Source: an uncultured bacterium (lineage in GTDB: Bacteria; Cyanobacteriota; Vampirovibrionia; Gastranaerophilales; Gastranaerophilaceae). Taken from it: a stretch of DNA of 64,000 nt. Below the pieces are notes generated by a model, which was not told where the DNA came from, ran no database searches, and saw nothing but the letters and a program-made list of their open reading frames with translations. Position numbers and translations under genes: made by a program. This document shows, one piece after another, positions 6,031 to 14,592 of this stretch. The DNA lies in NCBI GenBank assembly GCA_949290355.1, contig CASERN010000011.1, forward strand, positions 372,001-436,000, in the 5' to 3' direction. Positions within the stretch are counted from its first letter, which is position 1. The number at the start of each line of letters is the position of its first letter.

Positions 6031-8628
6031 TTAGAACAGTTCTTTTAGTTTTTCCCAGAACCATTTTTGGTTTGGAGTTTTTACTGTTGCCTCAGAGACG
6101 TCGGCTTCTTCAGATCCTTTATTTACAACTTTTACATCTTTATCACTTGAAACAGTTCCGTTTACAGTAAGTTTATCTCCTTTATTCAGAATTACTGCAT
6201 TTCCATTTGTAGTATTAATGTTACCGCCAACTGTCATATCACCTTTCTTGTTGTACAATTCTGTTTGAGAATCTGATGTATTCATATTACCTTCATATCT
6301 TAATCCTTCATCTCCGGTAATATTTTTAATTAAATTTTGACCTTGTCCGTCGGCTTCGAAACCGCTAGTAACATTTACTCCGGTTCCATTTTCTCTTGCG
6401 GCAGCATAGAAGCCGTTATTATCATCAAGAGCTCCATTACTGTTGTTATGTACTTTACCGCCAAGATTTAATTTACCTGAATTTGCAAGTACATTAACTC
6501 TTCCGCCGTGAGTAATTTCGCTATTAACAGTCATATCTCCTGTACCGTAGTTTTTGATGTTTATATTTGCAGTATCATTAGTGATTTTACCATCGCTTGC
6601 AAGCATCATTGATCCGCCTGTAGATCTGTTAATGATACCCATATTGCCCTCTGATGATATATCTCCTGATACATACATATCACCACTGTAGTTGTTTACA
6701 GCAACTTGGCCTTCACTTGCAATTGTTCCTTGCAAATCCATACCTTTGTTGCCTGATGCAGTTTTGCCGTCGTGTCTGATTGCAATATTATATCCTGCAC
6801 CTTCATTCACAATATTTGTTTTTGTTTGTGTAGAAATTCCGGTAGAATTTTCTCTAGACCAAATAGCTAAATTACCATCTCTGTTTCGAATTGTTCCACC
6901 GACTTTATTTTCAGAATCATTTTTAAGTGCTAATTCTCCATTGTCATTATATACAGTTAAATCACCTGTATTATCAACATTCCCGACAATAGTCAGCCCA
7001 TCATTTCCGTAGTTTTTAATTTTCATATTACCTTCATTAGTAACTACGGCATTTTTAGTAATAGTCATTCCTGCACCTTGGTTTTTAAGAGCAGTATTAC
7101 CTGTAGTTGTAATTTTGCCATTTACAAGCATTGCTCCATTGTCGTTGTTGATGGCTGTTTCTTTTGAACTAATACCATTATTATTGATAGCTCCATCTAT
7201 TGTCATACCGCCAGCGCCTTGGTTTCTAACAGATACATTGCCATTTCCTTTAATATTGCCATTAGATGCAATATTAAGTTTATTACCACTATTTAGAATG
7301 TTAATATCTCCGTCATCAACGGATACTTTTCCGTTAATTGAAAGATCTCCGTTTTTATTCTCAATAGAAACCAGTTTATCAGATTTTACACCGGAAATTT
7401 CCATTCCTGTTCCTGAATTTTCTAAACGAACGGTGCCAGAAGCTGAAACTTTATCGCTTGTATTTGCAATTACCATTTTCCCGCCTCTGTTTACTATTCT
7501 AACAGAAGGAGTTGAAGAACCTCCAACCTGACCGGTAATATTCATACCGCCGCTGCCTTCGTTTATAATATCTGTTTTTCCTTTAGAAACTGCTGAACCA
7601 GCTAATGCTAAATATCCACTTCCATTATTTACGACTTCTAATGCATTATCAGTTTTGAGTTTTGCATTTGAGCCTATATTTAAGTTAGTTCCTTTATTTG
7701 ACAAAGATAAACTTGCATTTGCGTTTGATATATCTCCATCAACGCTTAAATCTCCATATGTGTTATATAAATTTAATTTGTTGTTGGCTTCAACTTTGCC
7801 GTTAACTGTTAAGCCGTTACCACCGTGGTTTGTAAGGGCAGTCTCTCCTCCGCCATAGTTAACGACTCTTCCAGATACATTAATTCCAGCATCTGCAAGT
7901 TTTGTTCCATCTGTTTTGGCTCCTGATTTAATAATTACATTGCTTCCGTTTGATTCAAAAGCATTTGCTTGAACAAGACCTTCTGTGTTAACAAGTGTAT
8001 TAAACAAAGCATTTGCTTGAGTTTCTGATGTTATTGCATTTGTAGCCTTTACACCATTAAAAATATCTCCTGCAACATTAATATTTGAACCTCTAAGGTC
8101 AACACCATTTCGTGCAAATATTTTACCTTGGACATCTATATTTGCATTGCTATCTTGTTTTAATTTGGAAATTTGATTGATATTTGTATAATCTCTTACT
8201 GCATAATCACTTTTTAATGCATTATATTTATTTAATGTAGGAGTCGCAACAGATAATGTACCTACATTCAGTACACCGCTAGCTCCAACGATCATTCCAT
8301 TAGGAGAAATAAATACTGCATGACCATTATAGAAATTACCATCACGCATAGTATTTAAAATCCCATTAATTTTTACTTGTCCATCAACAAGGTTGATGAA
8401 TGTTTCAATATCTCGAATTCCATTACTATACAGTAGATTTGCAATATCTCCTTTTGATAAATCGAACTCTCCATATTGCCTGTATCCAACATCACCATTA
8501 ATATGTTCCGGTTTTATGTCAAACGAGCCACTGCCGCCATTCGTAATTCCGGAAATATTTGAAGCATTAACACTTGTAACGGACAAAACTGCCGCAACAG
8601 CTGCAATGAGTAATTGCTTTTTGTTCAT
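6031..8628 (-). CDS. Large secreted filamentous-haemagglutinin-like adhesin (TPS domain, beta-helix repeats)
   Basis: The 865-residue protein has a Sec signal peptide (MNKKQLLIAAVAAVLSVTSVNA). Residues about 23-130 resemble a TPS/haemagglutination-activity domain, with GHAVFISPNGMIVGASGVLN and GTLSV in the family positions. From about 180 to 840 it is made of degenerate repeats of 20-30 residues of the form NxGxGxMxIxGxVxxxGxVxIxNxxG, as in right-handed beta-helix adhesins. The C-terminus (KTPNQKWFWEKLKELF) has no beta-barrel, so export would need a separate TpsB porin, which is not in this window. A good ribosome binding site (AGGAG) precedes the ATG. It resembles LktA/FHA-type filamentous adhesins and probably mediates host or cell-cell contact. 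Confidence 0.85.
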   Translation of the reverse strand: MNKKQLLIAAVAAVLSVTSVNASNISGITNGGSGSFDIKPEHINGDVGYRQYGEFDLSKGDIANLLYSNGIRDIETFINLVDGQVKINGILNTMRDGNFYNGHAVFISPNGMIVGASGVLNVGTLSVATPTLNKYNALKSDYAVRDYTNINQISKLKQDSNANIDVQGKIFARNGVDLRGSNINVAGDIFNGVKATNAITSETQANALFNTLVNTEGLVQANAFESNGSNVIIKSGAKTDGTKLADAGINVSGRVVNYGGGETALTNHGGNGLTVNGKVEANNKLNLYNTYGDLSVDGDISNANASLSLSNKGTNLNIGSNAKLKTDNALEVVNNGSGYLALAGSAVSKGKTDIINEGSGGMNITGQVGGSSTPSVRIVNRGGKMVIANTSDKVSASGTVRLENSGTGMEISGVKSDKLVSIENKNGDLSINGKVSVDDGDINILNSGNKLNIASNGNIKGNGNVSVRNQGAGGMTIDGAINNNGISSKETAINNDNGAMLVNGKITTTGNTALKNQGAGMTITKNAVVTNEGNMKIKNYGNDGLTIVGNVDNTGDLTVYNDNGELALKNDSENKVGGTIRNRDGNLAIWSRENSTGISTQTKTNIVNEGAGYNIAIRHDGKTASGNKGMDLQGTIASEGQVAVNNYSGDMYVSGDISSEGNMGIINRSTGGSMMLASDGKITNDTANINIKNYGTGDMTVNSEITHGGRVNVLANSGKLNLGGKVHNNSNGALDDNNGFYAAARENGTGVNVTSGFEADGQGQNLIKNITGDEGLRYEGNMNTSDSQTELYNKKGDMTVGGNINTTNGNAVILNKGDKLTVNGTVSSDKDVKVVNKGSEEADVSEATVKTPNQKWFWEKLKELF

Positions 8629-8881
8629 AAAAATACTCCTTTATTTATTGTATCAAATTAGAATCTAAGTAGATATTAGATTATAAGTCAGAAAAAACAT
8701 TTATTTGACTCATTGTAAAGAAATATTAATTCTAACCGTAGTAAAACTATTCTCTATTTCATAATTATACTCCTTTTCTTAATAATAATTCATAATAATT
8801 AAAAATTGCACATACTATAATAAAGTATTTTACGGATAGAAAATTGATAAACTTTAATAAATTTTAAGAAATGTAAATTTT

Positions 8882-9403
8882 CTATCCTTTGAATGCACCC
8901 CAGGCTTTAATTTCACCTTTTTGGTATTTTATTAAATAATATTCCCCTTTTGGATGATATTCTATCTCTGCTTCCATAAAAATTTCTGGTTCATCCGGTT
9001 TCATTCCTACTTTTGCTCTATCTTTATTTGTTTTTTCTCTTGCCTTAGCTTCTTTTTTTAGTTCTTTTTTGACAGTAGGATTATTTAATCTGTTTTTTTC
9101 AGATGCATCTTCTTCTATTTTTATAACGGGGATAATAGCTATAGGCTTTTTTGATTCCATTAGGATTAAAAATTCTCTAGAATCCGACAATGCAATTTCA
9201 TAGTATCCGGGGCGAATAATACCTCCATTATTGTCGAATAGCGGGTCAGGGATTATTATAGTCGGATATTCTGAATCCTTTAAGGAATATCTATATATTG
9301 CATCACTGCCTATATAATACCCTGAAGTTTCTTGTGGTTGTTGCGGATATGGTCTTATATATTCATGAGTCAATATTTTTTCAGCGTACATCCCCTCAAA
9401 CAT
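8882..9403 (-). CDS. Hypothetical protein translationally coupled to rnpA
   Basis: I do not recognise this 173-residue protein. It has no signal peptide or membrane segment. The N-terminal half contains an aromatic and Pro-rich part (EYIRPYPQQPQETSGYYIGS) and a beta-rich stretch (YYEIALSDSREFLILMESKK). A Lys/Glu-rich probable helix follows at about 105-145, and the end is again beta-like (PKGEYYLIKYQKGEIKAWGA). Its ATG overlaps the rnpA stop by one base (TAATG), so it belongs to the rpmH-rnpA operon, in the place often held by yidD or yidC. It is neither of these. Confidence 0.7.
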   Translation of the reverse strand: MFEGMYAEKILTHEYIRPYPQQPQETSGYYIGSDAIYRYSLKDSEYPTIIIPDPLFDNNGGIIRPGYYEIALSDSREFLILMESKKPIAIIPVIKIEEDASEKNRLNNPTVKKELKKEAKAREKTNKDRAKVGMKPDEPEIFMEAEIEYHPKGEYYLIKYQKGEIKAWGAFKG

Positions 9404-9756
9404 TATTTTAACCTTCCGATAAGATTAGCAATAATATCTTGGATTTCTTGGAAGTTTTTGTCAAGAGCTTTTTCTCCGCCTATGAATATAAGAGATAAGT
9501 AATTTTGAGCATTTTCAGTTTTTTCTGCTTTTAATAACAGTCTATATGCTTCTCTCATTAATCTTTTTAATCTGTTTCTTCTAACAGCTCGTTTATGTGT
9601 TTTTTTACTAACAACAAATCCTACTTTTGTAAAAGATTCTTTTTCTTTTTTTATCCCTGCAAACAAAGTTATTCCACTTTTGTGGAAAGAATTTTTAATT
9701 CTGTATGTAGCAGCAAACGCTTTTTTATTTTTTAGTCTGAATTGTTTTTTTAGCAT
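9403..9756 (-). CDS. rnpA: Ribonuclease P protein component
   Basis: RnpA is the protein cofactor of RNase P, which matures tRNA 5' ends. The family signature is clear: KKTHKRAVRRNRLKRLMREAYR, the RNR motif that contacts P RNA, with the preceding GFVVSKK strand. The length of about 117 residues is normal. I chose the ATG at 9756 (MLKKQFRLKNKKAF); a GTG 18 bp upstream is also possible, and neither has a strong ribosome binding site. It lies directly downstream of rpmH, the standard bacterial order. dnaA is not upstream, so no origin is implied here. Confidence 0.92.
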   Translation of the reverse strand: MLKKQFRLKNKKAFAATYRIKNSFHKSGITLFAGIKKEKESFTKVGFVVSKKTHKRAVRRNRLKRLMREAYRLLLKAEKTENAQNYLSLIFIGGEKALDKNFQEIQDIIANLIGRLK

Positions 9757-9840
9757 ATTTTTGTACAATAACACAGCATGCTAATGATATTTAGCCTGCT
9801 GTGTGTTGAAATTTTTCTTTGCTTAATAAAAGATATATAC

Positions 9841-9993
9841 CTAAGCACGTTTTTTAGCTGTAATAGCTAACTTATGACGTCCTTTAGCACGGCGTCTGTT
9901 GATAACTTCTTGTCCACCTGGTGTAGACATTCTTGCTCTGAAGCCGCTTACTCTTTGTCTTTTTACTTTTGTTCCTTCTAGTGTACGTCTCAT
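9841..9993 (-). CDS. rpmH: 50S ribosomal protein L34
   Basis: A 50-codon gene reads [20 protein letters not shown] and continues [20 protein letters not shown], ending KRA. This is the highly conserved L34 sequence, differing from the common MKRTxQPSxxKRxRxHGFRxRM form in the first third, as in some deep lineages. It is shorter than the usual ORF cutoffs and so easily missed. It is followed by rnpA on the same strand, the conserved rpmH-rnpA pair, and is divergent from proC, from which it is separated by about 100 bp holding both promoters. Confidence 0.97.
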   Translation of the reverse strand: MRRTLEGTKVKRQRVSGFRARMSTPGGQEVINRRRAKGRHKLAITAKKRA

Positions 9994-10089
9994 TTTAATA
10001 TTCCTTTTAATTTATATTTGTCGTATAATTTTTATGTTAAATTAAAAAAAATTATTAGTCAACCAGAAAGAGGGGGCAGGTTAAATAAT

Positions 10090-10902
10090 ATGAACAAAAA
10101 ATGTAAAATAGGATTTATAGGTTGTGGCAAAATGGCAAGTGCCATAATTAAAGGCACTATATCTTCAAAATTTGTGTCAAAAGAAAATTTAAAAGGCTCA
10201 GAAGTTAATTGTGCTATTGCAGAACTTGCACAAAGTCGTTTGGGAATAGATGTTATTACTGATAACAGATTTTTGACTATGGACAGTGATGTTATTTTTA
10301 TAGCAACAAAACCAAATTATGTTGCAGATGTTCTAGATGAAATAAAAGATGAATTAACTCCTGAAAAGTTAGTTGTTTCAATAGCAGCAGGAGTTTCAAC
10401 AAAAAAAATAGAAAAGATAATAGGAATGCGAAGAGTTGTGAGAGTTATGCCCAATACTCCTGCATTAGTATTAGAGGGTATGAGTGGTGTATGTAAAGGC
10501 TCATATGCAAATGATGAAGATGTTGAATTTGTTATGGAATTGCTTTCAAATATTGGTAAAGCAATAGAAGTAACAGAAGACCAAATAGATATTGTTACAG
10601 CTATATCAGGTTCAGGACCTGCATTTTTCTATCAGGTTATTGAAGATATGGCTCGTGCAGGAGAAAAATTAGGTCTTGATTATAGCAAATCTCTCGAATT
10701 AGCCACACAAACTGCTATTGGTTCTGCAAAAATGATTATGAACAGGGGAGAAATTCCTGTACAGACTTTAATTGATAATGTTGCGACCAAAGGTGGTTGT
10801 ACGTTTGTAGGTATTAGTGAAATGAAAGATCAAAATAGTGGTAAGCTATTTTATGATGTAATTTCAAAAACAACACAAAAAGCTAATGAGTTGGGAAAAT
10901 AA
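10090..10902 (+). CDS. proC: Pyrroline-5-carboxylate reductase
   Basis: ProC reduces pyrroline-5-carboxylate to proline with NAD(P)H, the last step of proline synthesis. The 270-residue protein shows the Rossmann motif KIGFIGCGKMASAIIKG at the start, RVMPNTPALVLEGMSG in the middle and the C-terminal signature (TAISGSGPAFFYQVIEDMAR, then NVATKGGCT). The ATG at 10090 has a strong AGAGGGGG ribosome binding site; upstream in-frame codons would add 24 residues before the Rossmann start and are unlikely. It is monocistronic and divergent from rpmH. Confidence 0.96.
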   Translation: MNKKCKIGFIGCGKMASAIIKGTISSKFVSKENLKGSEVNCAIAELAQSRLGIDVITDNRFLTMDSDVIFIATKPNYVADVLDEIKDELTPEKLVVSIAAGVSTKKIEKIIGMRRVVRVMPNTPALVLEGMSGVCKGSYANDEDVEFVMELLSNIGKAIEVTEDQIDIVTAISGSGPAFFYQVIEDMARAGEKLGLDYSKSLELATQTAIGSAKMIMNRGEIPVQTLIDNVATKGGCTFVGISEMKDQNSGKLFYDVISKTTQKANELGK

Positions 10903-10958
10903 TTGGTATTATTAATTTAATATAATTTAAGAAAGCATACACGAGAAGTTCTGAAAAT

Positions 10959-12032
10959 TTAATTTTTGTGTATGTTTTCTGCTTTTGAAAGAAAATCTGT
11001 AAGTCCTTTTACATGAATTTTTGAATTATATTGTTTTAGTCCTTGTAAAATTCCCAAAATGCATCCTGGACAAGTTGTGATAACATAATCAGCGTTTGTA
11101 TTAATAATATTTTGGGCTTTTTTAGCAGAAATTAATAAAGATAATTTTCTGTTTTTAATAGCGAATTCTCCGCCAAAACCGCAGCAAGAGTCATAATCAT
11201 TCATTTTCACATATTCAACATTTGTACAATTTTTTATTATTTGTTCAAAAAAGTTATCATTCTCTAAATGACAAGGTTTATGGAATGTAACTTTTATAGG
11301 CTTTGGAAAATCAAATTTAATATTTTCTTTTGCAATAAGTTCTCCAAGATTGATAAATTTAGCATTAATATATTTTTTCAGTGTACTTTCACAGCTTGCG
11401 CAATCAGTAAGGATATAGTCAAATTCACAATCAATTAGTTTTAAGTTATGTTTTTTTACTTCTTCAAACCTTTTTAAATTTCCGCTTGATAAAAAAGGCA
11501 TTCCGCAGCAATCAAAATCTTTTTCAATTATTTGTACATTTGAATTAGCAAACAATTTTTTTAAAAATATATCAGTTTTGGGACAGAGATTATTAATACA
11601 ACCTTTAAAATAAATAACTTTTAATGTCGGTTGTATTTTTTTAGGGTATTTTTTTCTAAAAGGTTTTGTAATTAGTTTGAAAAAATTGATAAAAGTACCA
11701 AATATAAATTTAGATTGAAGAAAGAATATTATTTTTGAAAGAATATTTTTTTCTGCATATTCATATTTAGCGGTTTCAAATATTTTACATACATCAATTC
11801 CGCTTGGGCAAAATTCTGTACATTTTCCGCATTTTAAACATAAATCCAGATATTTATTAATTGTAGAATTGAGTTTTAAATCACCTTTTAAAACTCCGTC
11901 AAGCATAACAAATTTCCCTCTGGACACAGCGCAATCGTTACCTGTTTCCTTGTATAGAGGGCATACAGATTGACATAATCCACATTTGGAACATTTATTA
12001 ATATCTTTTTTAAAATCGAGAAGATTTTTCAT
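10959..12032 (-). CDS. GlcF/LutA-like (Fe-S)-binding oxidoreductase subunit
   Basis: The 357-residue protein has two [4Fe-4S] ferredoxin motifs, C14-C17-C20-C24 and C65-C68-C71-C75. These are followed by two CCG domains (YFKGCINNLCP with DCCGMPFLSSGN near 140-175; TFHKPCHLEN with DSCCGFGGEFAIK near 250-290). This is the layout of glycolate oxidase subunit GlcF and of lactate-utilisation LutA; the two ferredoxin repeats favour GlcF. A flavin subunit (GlcD) would be expected as a partner but is not in the window. Its start overlaps the ilvD stop by one base (TAATG), so it is co-translated with ilvD. The substrate is unknown. Confidence 0.82.
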   Translation of the reverse strand: MKNLLDFKKDINKCSKCGLCQSVCPLYKETGNDCAVSRGKFVMLDGVLKGDLKLNSTINKYLDLCLKCGKCTEFCPSGIDVCKIFETAKYEYAEKNILSKIIFFLQSKFIFGTFINFFKLITKPFRKKYPKKIQPTLKVIYFKGCINNLCPKTDIFLKKLFANSNVQIIEKDFDCCGMPFLSSGNLKRFEEVKKHNLKLIDCEFDYILTDCASCESTLKKYINAKFINLGELIAKENIKFDFPKPIKVTFHKPCHLENDNFFEQIIKNCTNVEYVKMNDYDSCCGFGGEFAIKNRKLSLLISAKKAQNIINTNADYVITTCPGCILGILQGLKQYNSKIHVKGLTDFLSKAENIHKN

Positions 12033-13681
12033 TAAACAATAGCTCCGTGGGAGGCATCTTGAACATTTTTTGCATATTTGTATAAATAACCTGATTTAAC
12101 TTTTGGCTCAAAAGGTTTTAGATTTTCTTTACGTTTTTCAAGTTCCATATTGTCAACGAGTAATTCTATCGAACGATTGGGAATATCAATTTTTATTTTG
12201 TCTCCGTTTTTTATTAATGCGATTGTTCCGCCTGTTGCGGCTTCAGGACAGATGTGCCCGACGCATATACCCCGAGTTGCACCTGAAAACCTTCCGTCAG
12301 TAATTAAGGCGCATTTTTTACCTAATCCTTTACCTACAAGTAATGATGTTGGAGCGAGCATTTCTCTCATCCCTGGACCACCTTTTGGACCTTCATATCG
12401 AATTACAATTACGTCTCCTTCTTTGATTTCATTCTGTTCTAGAGCTTTCATTGCATCTTCTTCGCAGTCAAATGTTTTTGCTACTCCTTCAAATTGATAA
12501 CATTCCGGAGCTACACCTGATGTTTTTATTACGCATCCATCTTTTGCTAAATTCCCATATAGTATTGCAAGTCCTGCTTGTGTATATTCGGATTTGTTGT
12601 AATCAGGAATAATTTTATCATCTTTCCAAGCATTATTTATGATATCGCTAGTTCCAAGTCCTGCTACGGTAGGATGATTAATTAAAAAATCTTTCAAGGA
12701 TTTCATTACGGCAGGAACACCTCCTGCGTTGTGAAAATCACTCATAGTTAAGGTGGATGAAGGGTTAATTTTAACTATTTGATGTATTTTTTGACTAAGT
12801 TCTTCAAAATCATTTAAAGTAACATCTATGTTCCCTGCATTTGCAATTGCTAATATATGTAAGAATGTATTTGTAGATCCTCCTAATGCGAGATCAGCAG
12901 TTATGGCATTTCGGAGACTTTCTTTAGTGATAATATCGGATGGTTTAATATCATTTTTTACTAATTCTACGATTTGAATACCACTTTCAAAAGCGATTCT
13001 ACGTTTCTTTGAAGAAACAGCAGAAGCAGATGCACAATAAGGTAAGCTCATTCCCATTACCTCAGTAAGGCAAGCCATAGTATTTGCAGTGTACATTCCT
13101 TGACAAGCACCTGCTGATGGACATGATTCTTCTTCAAGGTTAAATAATTCTTCTTCTGTTATTTCGCCTTTTCTAAATCTCCCAACTGCTTCAAATGAGC
13201 CACTTACCATAGTCAATTTGTGTTTGTCTCTGCATTCTCCATCAAGCATCGGACCTGCAGTAACAATGATTGCTGGAATATTTAATCTTAATGCTCCAAT
13301 AAGCATACCTGGAGTAATTTTATCGCAATTAGAAAGCAATACAATTCCATCTAATTGATGAGCAGCCGCAACACTTTCTACGCAATCTGCAATTAAATCT
13401 CTAGAAGGAAGTGAATATCGCATTCCGGAATGTCCCATTGCAATACCATCACATATTGCTGGAACTCCAAAAATAAATGCTTGTCCACCGCCTGTATGGA
13501 TTCCTTTTTCAATTTGCCTTTCCAAATCTCGCATTCCTATATGTCCAGGAACTAAATCTGAAAAAGAACTTGCAATACCTATAAAAGGAGCTTTCATATT
13601 CTTTTTACTTACTCCTGTTGCCATTAAAAGCCCCCTGTGTGGAGCTCTAGCTATCCCTGTTTTTATATTATCACTTTTCAT
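12032..13681 (-). CDS. ilvD: Dihydroxy-acid dehydratase
   Basis: IlvD is the Fe-S enzyme converting dihydroxyisovalerate and dihydroxymethylvalerate to the keto acids of valine, leucine and isoleucine synthesis. The 549-residue protein has [12 protein letters not shown] and [17 protein letters not shown] with the cluster cysteines, and [12 protein letters not shown] further on. I start it at the ATG at 13681 ([16 protein letters not shown]); 26 more in-frame codons upstream are hydrophobic and lie over the promoter. A TATAAT box lies only 6 nt before this ATG and there is no Shine-Dalgarno sequence, so the mRNA may be leaderless. Its stop overlaps the start of the GlcF-like gene. Confidence 0.96.
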   Translation of the reverse strand: MKSDNIKTGIARAPHRGLLMATGVSKKNMKAPFIGIASSFSDLVPGHIGMRDLERQIEKGIHTGGGQAFIFGVPAICDGIAMGHSGMRYSLPSRDLIADCVESVAAAHQLDGIVLLSNCDKITPGMLIGALRLNIPAIIVTAGPMLDGECRDKHKLTMVSGSFEAVGRFRKGEITEEELFNLEEESCPSAGACQGMYTANTMACLTEVMGMSLPYCASASAVSSKKRRIAFESGIQIVELVKNDIKPSDIITKESLRNAITADLALGGSTNTFLHILAIANAGNIDVTLNDFEELSQKIHQIVKINPSSTLTMSDFHNAGGVPAVMKSLKDFLINHPTVAGLGTSDIINNAWKDDKIIPDYNKSEYTQAGLAILYGNLAKDGCVIKTSGVAPECYQFEGVAKTFDCEEDAMKALEQNEIKEGDVIVIRYEGPKGGPGMREMLAPTSLLVGKGLGKKCALITDGRFSGATRGICVGHICPEAATGGTIALIKNGDKIKIDIPNRSIELLVDNMELEKRKENLKPFEPKVKSGYLYKYAKNVQDASHGAIV

Positions 13682-13687
13682 ACTTTT

Positions 13688-13693
13688 ATTATA
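13688..13693 (-). promoter_or_regulatory. -10 box of ilvD, adjacent to start codon
   Basis: TATAAT on the minus strand is separated from the ilvD ATG by 6 nt (AAAAGT). Transcription would begin at or next to the start codon. The -35 position (TTATTC, 17 bp upstream) is poor. Confidence 0.55.
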
Positions 13694-13703
13694 CATCAAT
13701 ATA

Positions 13704-13732
13704 TTGAAATGAATAAAAAAATATGTTAATAT
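13704..13732 (+). promoter_or_regulatory. Promoter of pilin locus 1
   Basis: TTGAAA (13704-13709), 17-bp spacer, TAATAT (13727-13732). The expected start of transcription is near 13739, just before the GAGGAG ribosome binding site of the leader ATG at 13763. The same layout occurs at locus 2 (51786-51814). Confidence 0.6.
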
Positions 13733-13762
13733 CAGAAAGTAGAGAATTAAGAGGAGCAAATT

Positions 13763-13810
13763 ATGAGAAAATTGTTAAGAGATGTAAATTCGGGGGGGGG
13801 GCAGCTCTAG
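13763..13810 (+). CDS. Phase-variable leader ORF of pilin locus 1 (OFF phase)
   Basis: An ATG with a strong GAGGAG ribosome binding site starts [15 protein letters not shown] and stops at TAG (13808-13810). Codons 10-13 are made by a run of 10 G (13792-13801). With 11 G, or with 8, the same ATG would read on without a stop into the prepilin at 13897, giving a 276-residue product. With 9 or 10 G it stops early. I read it as a contingency-locus leader in the OFF state. Alternatively it is a short upstream peptide that only tunes translation of the pilin. Confidence 0.6.
   Translation: MRKLLRDVNSGGGQL
13792..13801 (+). repeat. Poly-G tract (10 G) in pilin leader 1
   Basis: Ten consecutive G in an otherwise very AT-rich genome, 29 nt after a good start codon and in the 5' part of a surface-filament gene. 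Such runs change length by slipped-strand mispairing. Confidence 0.9.
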
Positions 13811-13896
13811 GCTCTTTCCAAGATTTAAGGGGTTGTAAAAGAGAAAACATCTGTTATAGAGGTAATGTGGGTAATCACTTTTATAACGGAGAGTTT

Positions 13897-14592
13897 ATGA
13901 AAAAACATTTTGGATTTACTTTAGCAGAGGTATTGATTACATTAGGTATTATAGGTGTTGTTGCAGCTCTTACGATTCCGTCATTGGTTGAGAAACATCA
14001 AAAAGAAGTATATTTAAATCGTGTTAAATCAACATACAGTATCGTTTCAAATGCTTTGGTTGCATCTGTCGCAGAAAATGGTGATCCTTCAACTTGGGAA
14101 TATACAAAATTTGATTCTTCTGATCCTGATTATTTTGAAAAATTTTCTGAATATTCTAAAATGATTGCAACCAAGTATTTTAAACCTTATTTAAAAGTTA
14201 CAGATGAAGGTCCTACTAAAGTTGCAAGAGGATATTATCTAAAATTAAGTAATGGAGTTACTTTAACTTTCCAACCTGAAGGATATTTGGATTCAAATGG
14301 AATATTTGTTCAGATGTCCATATTTATAATAGGCAGCATAAATGGTAATACAACTATATGGAGTGATTCATCAAGAGACTATTCGAGAAAAGATTTTATA
14401 TTACAGTTAAGATCTAATTATAAAAATGCTAAAATAGACTTTTATGGTACGCAAAATAATAATACGATTAGCGATATAATTAATCATTCATCTTATGGTT
14501 GTAATAAAAATATCCAAAGAAGCAGAAGATTATATTGCGGAGCTCTTTTATACTATAGCGGCTGGCAAATGACAGATGATTATCCTTGGTAG
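13897..14592 (+). CDS. Type IV pilin-like prepilin 1, downstream of a phase-variable leader
   Basis: From the ATG at 13897 the protein has 231 residues and begins MKKHFG^FTLAEVLITLGII, a class III prepilin signal with Gly at -1, Phe at +1 and Glu at +5, followed by a hydrophobic helix. The globular part is unrecognised. The C-terminus has paired cysteines (YGCN, YCGALL) and ends WQMTDDYPW, shared in form with prepilin 2 (51930-52625). The ATG has its own GGAGAG ribosome binding site, so some expression may be independent of the G tract. The open frame continues upstream through the G tract. The last 13 bp overlap the convergent nagA-like gene. It likely builds a type IV pilus or secretion pseudopilus. 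Confidence 0.87.
   Translation: MKKHFGFTLAEVLITLGIIGVVAALTIPSLVEKHQKEVYLNRVKSTYSIVSNALVASVAENGDPSTWEYTKFDSSDPDYFEKFSEYSKMIATKYFKPYLKVTDEGPTKVARGYYLKLSNGVTLTFQPEGYLDSNGIFVQMSIFIIGSINGNTTIWSDSSRDYSRKDFILQLRSNYKNAKIDFYGTQNNNTISDIINHSSYGCNKNIQRSRRLYCGALLYYSGWQMTDDYPW

Noticed and set aside
6692..8668. Several open frames of 67-138 codons antisense to the adhesin gene
   Set aside because: The repeated beta-helix codons on the minus strand (Asn, Gly, Ser, Ile) lack stops on the other strand by composition. They show Pro/Leu/Ser-rich, signal-free sequence with no starts in context.
9994..10089. Chromosome origin near rpmH
   Set aside because: The usual rpmH-dnaA neighbourhood is absent and no cluster of DnaA-box-like TTATCCACA sites was seen in the short gap.
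13723..13762. ATG at 13723 as the start of pilin 1, which is in frame with the current 10-G tract
   Set aside because: It overlaps the -10 box, lies before the predicted transcription start, and has no ribosome binding site. The ATG at 13763 has a strong one.
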